From: Haloarchaeobius sp. FL176
GTDB taxonomy: Archaea > Halobacteriota > Halobacteria > Halobacteriales > Natrialbaceae
Direction: 5' to 3'
DNA: 64,000 bases
Assembly (NCBI RefSeq): GCF_024609245.1
Contig: NZ_JANJYH010000011.1
Span: forward strand, 37,623 to 101,622
Below are positions 61,021 to 64,000 of the stretch, piece by piece. Made by a program: the position numbers and the translations under genes. A model generated the notes under the pieces. It ran no database searches. It was given only the letters and a program-made list of their open reading frames with translations, and had not been told where the DNA came from. The stretch's first letter is position 1, and every line of letters starts with the position of its first letter.

Positions 61021-63756
61021 CTAGCGCAACAGCACGGCCGCGCCGACCACGACGGCGATAGCGACGCCGGCCAGCCCGCCGCCCATCGGGCCCGTGACGG
61101 CACCGACCAGCCCGACGACTCCCGCGACGGTGGCCCCGGAGACGATCCCAGCAGCGACGGCGGACGACCGGGCCGCCGTAGCCGCCTCCCCGTCCTCGTC
61201 GTCCGACTCGACCCGTTCCTCCACCGAGTCCAGCCGGTCCGAGAACCTGGCCGCCTCCTCGACGCGGTCCTCGAGACCGTCGACACGCGCTTCGAGTTCA
61301 CCGGCTCGCTCGGCCAGCTCGTCGTCCCCGGTGTCTTCGAGCGCCTCGGTGAGTTCGTCCACCCGGTCCTGCACGTCGCCAACCTGCTCCGCGAGCGACT
61401 CGTGTTCGCTCGGATCGACCGACTCCGCCGCGACCGTCGCCACCTCGTCCTCGACGGTCTCGACCTCGCGAGCCAGCGATTCGAGGCGCTCGTCCATCCC
61501 GTCGGCGTCTGCCTGGACCGCAGAGAGTTCCGAACGGATCTCGTCGACGACCTCCCGCTGGTCGCTCACGTCCGCACGGAGCGCGGCCAGGTCCTCGGTG
61601 CTCGCCACGTCGCGGGCCTCGATGTCGTCCAGCCGGGCTGCGAGGCCGTCGACACGCCCCGTCAGCTCCCCGTGGTCCGACCCGAGCGAGTCGACTCGCT
61701 CGGCCACCTCCGCGACCCGAGCGTCGACCGACTGCACGTCCGCCTCTGTCTCGTCGAGCCTGTCGTCGACGCCATCGACGCGTTCCCGCACGGTGCCGAG
61801 GTCGTCGGCGACGCCACCCACATGGTCCTCGACCGCGTCGACGCGGTCCTCCACGGCAGCGATGCCGTCGTCCACGTCGTCGACCTGCGCGGCAACACCG
61901 TCCACGCGGGCAGCCACGTCGGCAACCTCGTCGTCCACGGCGTCAACGTCGTCTCGGAGCTCCCCGAGCGATCCGTCCAGCTCGTCGAGTCGGGCCGCGA
62001 GTGCGTCGACGCGCTCGGCGTCAGCGCTCTCCGCGCGCAGGGCCGCGAGGTCCTCGCCGGTGGCGTCGAGCGCGTCCTCGACGGCGTCCAGGTCGGCCGT
62101 GAGGTCCAGCCGGAGCTCCGCGAGTTCGTCGGCGACGCCGTCGAGCATCGTGCCCAGTCCGTCGAGGTCCGCCGCGACCTCCTCTACCTGGGAGTCGAGA
62201 GCGTCGTGGGCCGACACATCGACCGTCCGGTCGTCGAGGTCGGCCAGCCGGTCGGTCAGCGCCGACAGTTCCTCGGCGGAGTCGTCGAGGTCCTCGCGCA
62301 GGTCCTCCAGCAGCGAGCCGTTCAGGTTCGTCCGCCGTTCGAGGTCGCCGATGCGGTCGGTCGCGTCCTCGGTCGCCTCGTCGAGGTCCGCCGAGAGGTC
62401 GTCCACGCGCTCGGCCAGCTGTTCGACGTCGGTTCCGGCGGCAGCGCGGTCGTCCAGGGCGGAGAGGTCGGCAGCCACGTCGTCCAGCTGGTCGGTGACG
62501 TCGGCGAGGTCGGTCGCGAGGGCAGCCTCGGCGCGCAGGTCGTCGACACGCGCTGCCAGTTCGTCGACCGCGGCCTGCACCTCGGCGAGTTCGTCGTCGC
62601 GCTTGCCCAGGCGCTCGAACATCTGGTCGATGGCGCGGTTCGCGGAGTCGTCCTCCGGGCTCTGCCCGCCCGTCCGGCCGTCGGCGGGGGCGGTCTCGGC
62701 GCTACCGCCGGTGGCTGCCATCGACGCGCCACCGTTGCCAGACCCGTCGTCGGTCTCGGGCGACCCGGTCTCGGACCAGGCCACCGCCTCGTACGCGTCC
62801 ACGTCGGCCTCCGCAGCGGCGAGCGCCCCGCGTACCGGGCAAGTCACCGGATCCGCGGCGCGGCGGACCGAATCGACGGAGACGGGGACCGCGGAGTCGT
62901 CGAGTCGGCCACCGAGCAGGAGTTCGAGCCCCGGAACCGCCCCCTCGCCGGCAAGCACGACCGGGGCCGCGACGCCCGGCCGGACGTCCCCCTCGTCGGC
63001 CTCGTGCCCGAGTCTGTCGAGCAGGTCCGCGACCAGCCCGTCGTAGGCCTCCGCGAGCGCGCCCTCGACGCCGCCAGCCTTGGTGTCGGGGCCGAGCGAG
63101 AACGCCGAGAGCGCGACGCGCACGTCGCTCTCACCCGCGTCCGCCGCGTCGGCCGCCCGTGCCACGAGGTCCTCGGTGCCGGTCGGGAGGGAGAAGGCGA
63201 CGACCGGGACGCCGTAGTAGGAGAGACAGACCGCGGTGGACTCCGGGCGGACGGCCACACCGAGGCCGGTGTAGCCGTCGTCGTCGGCCGCGCCGTAGAG
63301 GGTCGCCAGCCCGGTGTGGATGGGCGTCGCGTCGAACCCCGCTGCTTCGAGCGCGTCAGCGACGACCCCGCGGTGTGTTTCGGTCGGCAGGTCGGCTTCG
63401 ACGACCGTCCCCGGCGAGGTGTAACAGGCACGCCCGGGGTCGTCGCCGGCCACGGATTCCACGAGCGCCGCCAGCGCCTCGCCAGCCCCCTCCCGGGCGG
63501 CCAGCACCTCGCGGACGAACAGCGGTTCCGCCGTCGCACGGGTCGCGTCGGCGACTCGGTTCGCGTCCTCGCCCACCACGTACACCGTTCCGTCGCGTTC
63601 GGCGTGCGCGAGTTCGTCCAGGGAGAGGCCGGTGTCGGCGAGCGCGTCCGCGCCGACCGTCGCGACGAGCGCGGGCGCATCCGTCAGCGTCGGGTCGTCC
63701 GGGTCGCCGGTGGCGACGCGGAGCCGGTCCGTGCAGAAATCTAGTCCTGTGACCAT
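61021..63756 (-). CDS. actin/Hsp70-fold protein with long coiled coil and C-terminal membrane anchor
   Basis: 911 residues. Residues 1-320 follow the actin-MreB-Hsp70 layout: phosphate-1-like GLDFCTDRLRVATG (usual G is Cys7), the segment AGFDATPIHTGLATLYGAADD (like Hsp70 EPTAAALAYG), and an adenosine-loop-like VVLAGEGAVPGLELLLGG (about 267-284). The phosphate-2 motif, usually DxGGGT, reads VAVRPEST, so the Asp is lost. A disordered Ser/Gly linker (about 328-375) is followed by about 480 residues of heptad-type coiled coil rich in Asp, Val, Leu and Arg, and by two short Gly-rich hydrophobic helices at the C-terminus. Probably anchored to the membrane, with a cytoskeletal or spacer role; I know of no described family with this layout. 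Confidence 0.7.
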   Translation of the reverse strand: MVTGLDFCTDRLRVATGDPDDPTLTDAPALVATVGADALADTGLSLDELAHAERDGTVYVVGEDANRVADATRATAEPLFVREVLAAREGAGEALAALVESVAGDDPGRACYTSPGTVVEADLPTETHRGVVADALEAAGFDATPIHTGLATLYGAADDDGYTGLGVAVRPESTAVCLSYYGVPVVAFSLPTGTEDLVARAADAADAGESDVRVALSAFSLGPDTKAGGVEGALAEAYDGLVADLLDRLGHEADEGDVRPGVAAPVVLAGEGAVPGLELLLGGRLDDSAVPVSVDSVRRAADPVTCPVRGALAAAEADVDAYEAVAWSETGSPETDDGSGNGGASMAATGGSAETAPADGRTGGQSPEDDSANRAIDQMFERLGKRDDELAEVQAAVDELAARVDDLRAEAALATDLADVTDQLDDVAADLSALDDRAAAGTDVEQLAERVDDLSADLDEATEDATDRIGDLERRTNLNGSLLEDLREDLDDSAEELSALTDRLADLDDRTVDVSAHDALDSQVEEVAADLDGLGTMLDGVADELAELRLDLTADLDAVEDALDATGEDLAALRAESADAERVDALAARLDELDGSLGELRDDVDAVDDEVADVAARVDGVAAQVDDVDDGIAAVEDRVDAVEDHVGGVADDLGTVRERVDGVDDRLDETEADVQSVDARVAEVAERVDSLGSDHGELTGRVDGLAARLDDIEARDVASTEDLAALRADVSDQREVVDEIRSELSAVQADADGMDERLESLAREVETVEDEVATVAAESVDPSEHESLAEQVGDVQDRVDELTEALEDTGDDELAERAGELEARVDGLEDRVEEAARFSDRLDSVEERVESDDEDGEAATAARSSAVAAGIVSGATVAGVVGLVGAVTGPMGGGLAGVAIAVVVGAAVLLR

Positions 63757-63833
63757 GTCCGTCTACCCGGGCGGTTGACGGGGGGACGTATTGGTCGTTG
63801 TGACCGACCGGGACGCAGAACCGTTCCGACTGC

Positions 63834-64000
63834 CTACAGCGGGTCCAGCCCGGCCTCCTCGCGGAGGACGGCGATGTACTTGCGGAAGCCAGCTTCGAGG
63901 CCGTACTCGACTTCGTAGCCCGTGTCTTCCTGGAACGCGGTCATGTCCAGGCGCTGGGTCCACGGCAGTTCGCCCTCGTCGCTGACCTCGATGTCGGCGT
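63834..64000 (-). CDS. NAD-dependent epimerase/dehydratase family protein, C-terminal end (partial)
   Basis: The last 55 codons are visible, reading LPWTQRLDMTAFQEDTGYEVEYGLEAGF (partly quoted) and ending YIAVLREEAGLDPL before TAG. The pattern DTGYEVEYGLEAGFRKYI is like the end of extended SDR epimerases of nucleotide sugars. The active site is outside the window. Confidence 0.55.
   Translation of the reverse strand, partial: ADIEVSDEGELPWTQRLDMTAFQEDTGYEVEYGLEAGFRKYIAVLREEAGLDPL

Noticed and set aside
61402..63744. 780-codon plus-strand open frame opposite the coiled-coil gene
   Set aside because: A mirror effect of GC-rich coding DNA; its codons have no protein-like pattern, while the minus-strand frame has domains, heptads and membrane helices.

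Overview
The window is a gene-dense, GC-rich stretch of a haloarchaeal chromosome (class Halobacteria; I do not assign a genus). The evidence is a strongly acidic Asp/Glu-rich proteome, Tat lipoprotein signals (RR motif followed by AGC), TATA boxes 23-36 bp before start codons with almost no leader, ATGA/TGATG gene overlaps, and many haloarchaeal families: a digeranylgeranyl-lipid reductase, DUF6517, DUF5518, DUF6069, DUF555, DUF7521, a tiny zinc-ribbon protein and a membrane molybdopterin oxidoreductase. I see no rRNA, tRNA, transposase, integrase or CRISPR array.

Layout. 1-9.5 kb: tail of an FKBP-type isomerase, lipid reductase, a RecA/KaiC-like protein with a broken P-loop, a MinD-like ATPase, the riboflavin-pathway reductase, a soluble PAS-GAF histidine kinase, a glutaredoxin-thioredoxin reductase fusion, cysS and a Tat lipoprotein. 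9.5-11.4 kb: a large surface protein with a pilin-like N-terminus. 11.4-22.8 kb: an acyl-CoA degradation region with two enoyl-CoA hydratases, 3-hydroxyacyl-CoA dehydrogenase, thiolase plus a fused HMG-CoA-synthase-like/DUF35 partner, MaoC hydratase, acyl-CoA ligase, amidohydrolase and hydrolases. 22.9-31 kb: tyrS, birA, UspA, a deaminase-like amidohydrolase coupled to an HD phosphohydrolase, DUF555, an HTH-CBS regulator and purM. 31-44.7 kb: membrane sulfite-oxidase-like enzyme, two winged-helix/DUF7521 cassettes, a proline-racemase-family dehydratase, a site-2 protease coupled to a TraB-type membrane protein, an S66 peptidase, an ABC exporter and an FeS photolyase. 44.8-51.9 kb: small zinc protein, methyltransferase, GrpB, luciferase-like oxidoreductase, two M24 proteins, Spo0M. 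52-59.5 kb: epimerase-like VOC protein, PaaI thioesterase, a decayed RidA gene, PaaK and a complete Liv-type ABC importer. 59.6-64 kb: a duplicated EthD protein, an HD protein, and a 911-residue actin/Hsp70-fold protein with a very long coiled coil and a C-terminal membrane anchor; the window ends inside an epimerase gene.

How the parts fit: the acyl-CoA genes (11-23 kb) together with PaaK, PaaI and the Liv importer (52-59 kb) suggest uptake, CoA activation and oxidation of organic acids. The items most worth a second look are the actin-fold/coiled-coil membrane protein, the HMGCS-DUF35 fusion lacking catalytic residues beside its thiolase, the paired wHTH/DUF7521 cassettes, the recent EthD duplication, two broken genes (RidA-like, and a VOC-like gene with a C6-tract frameshift), and a repeated promoter element CGAACGCTTTTTC.
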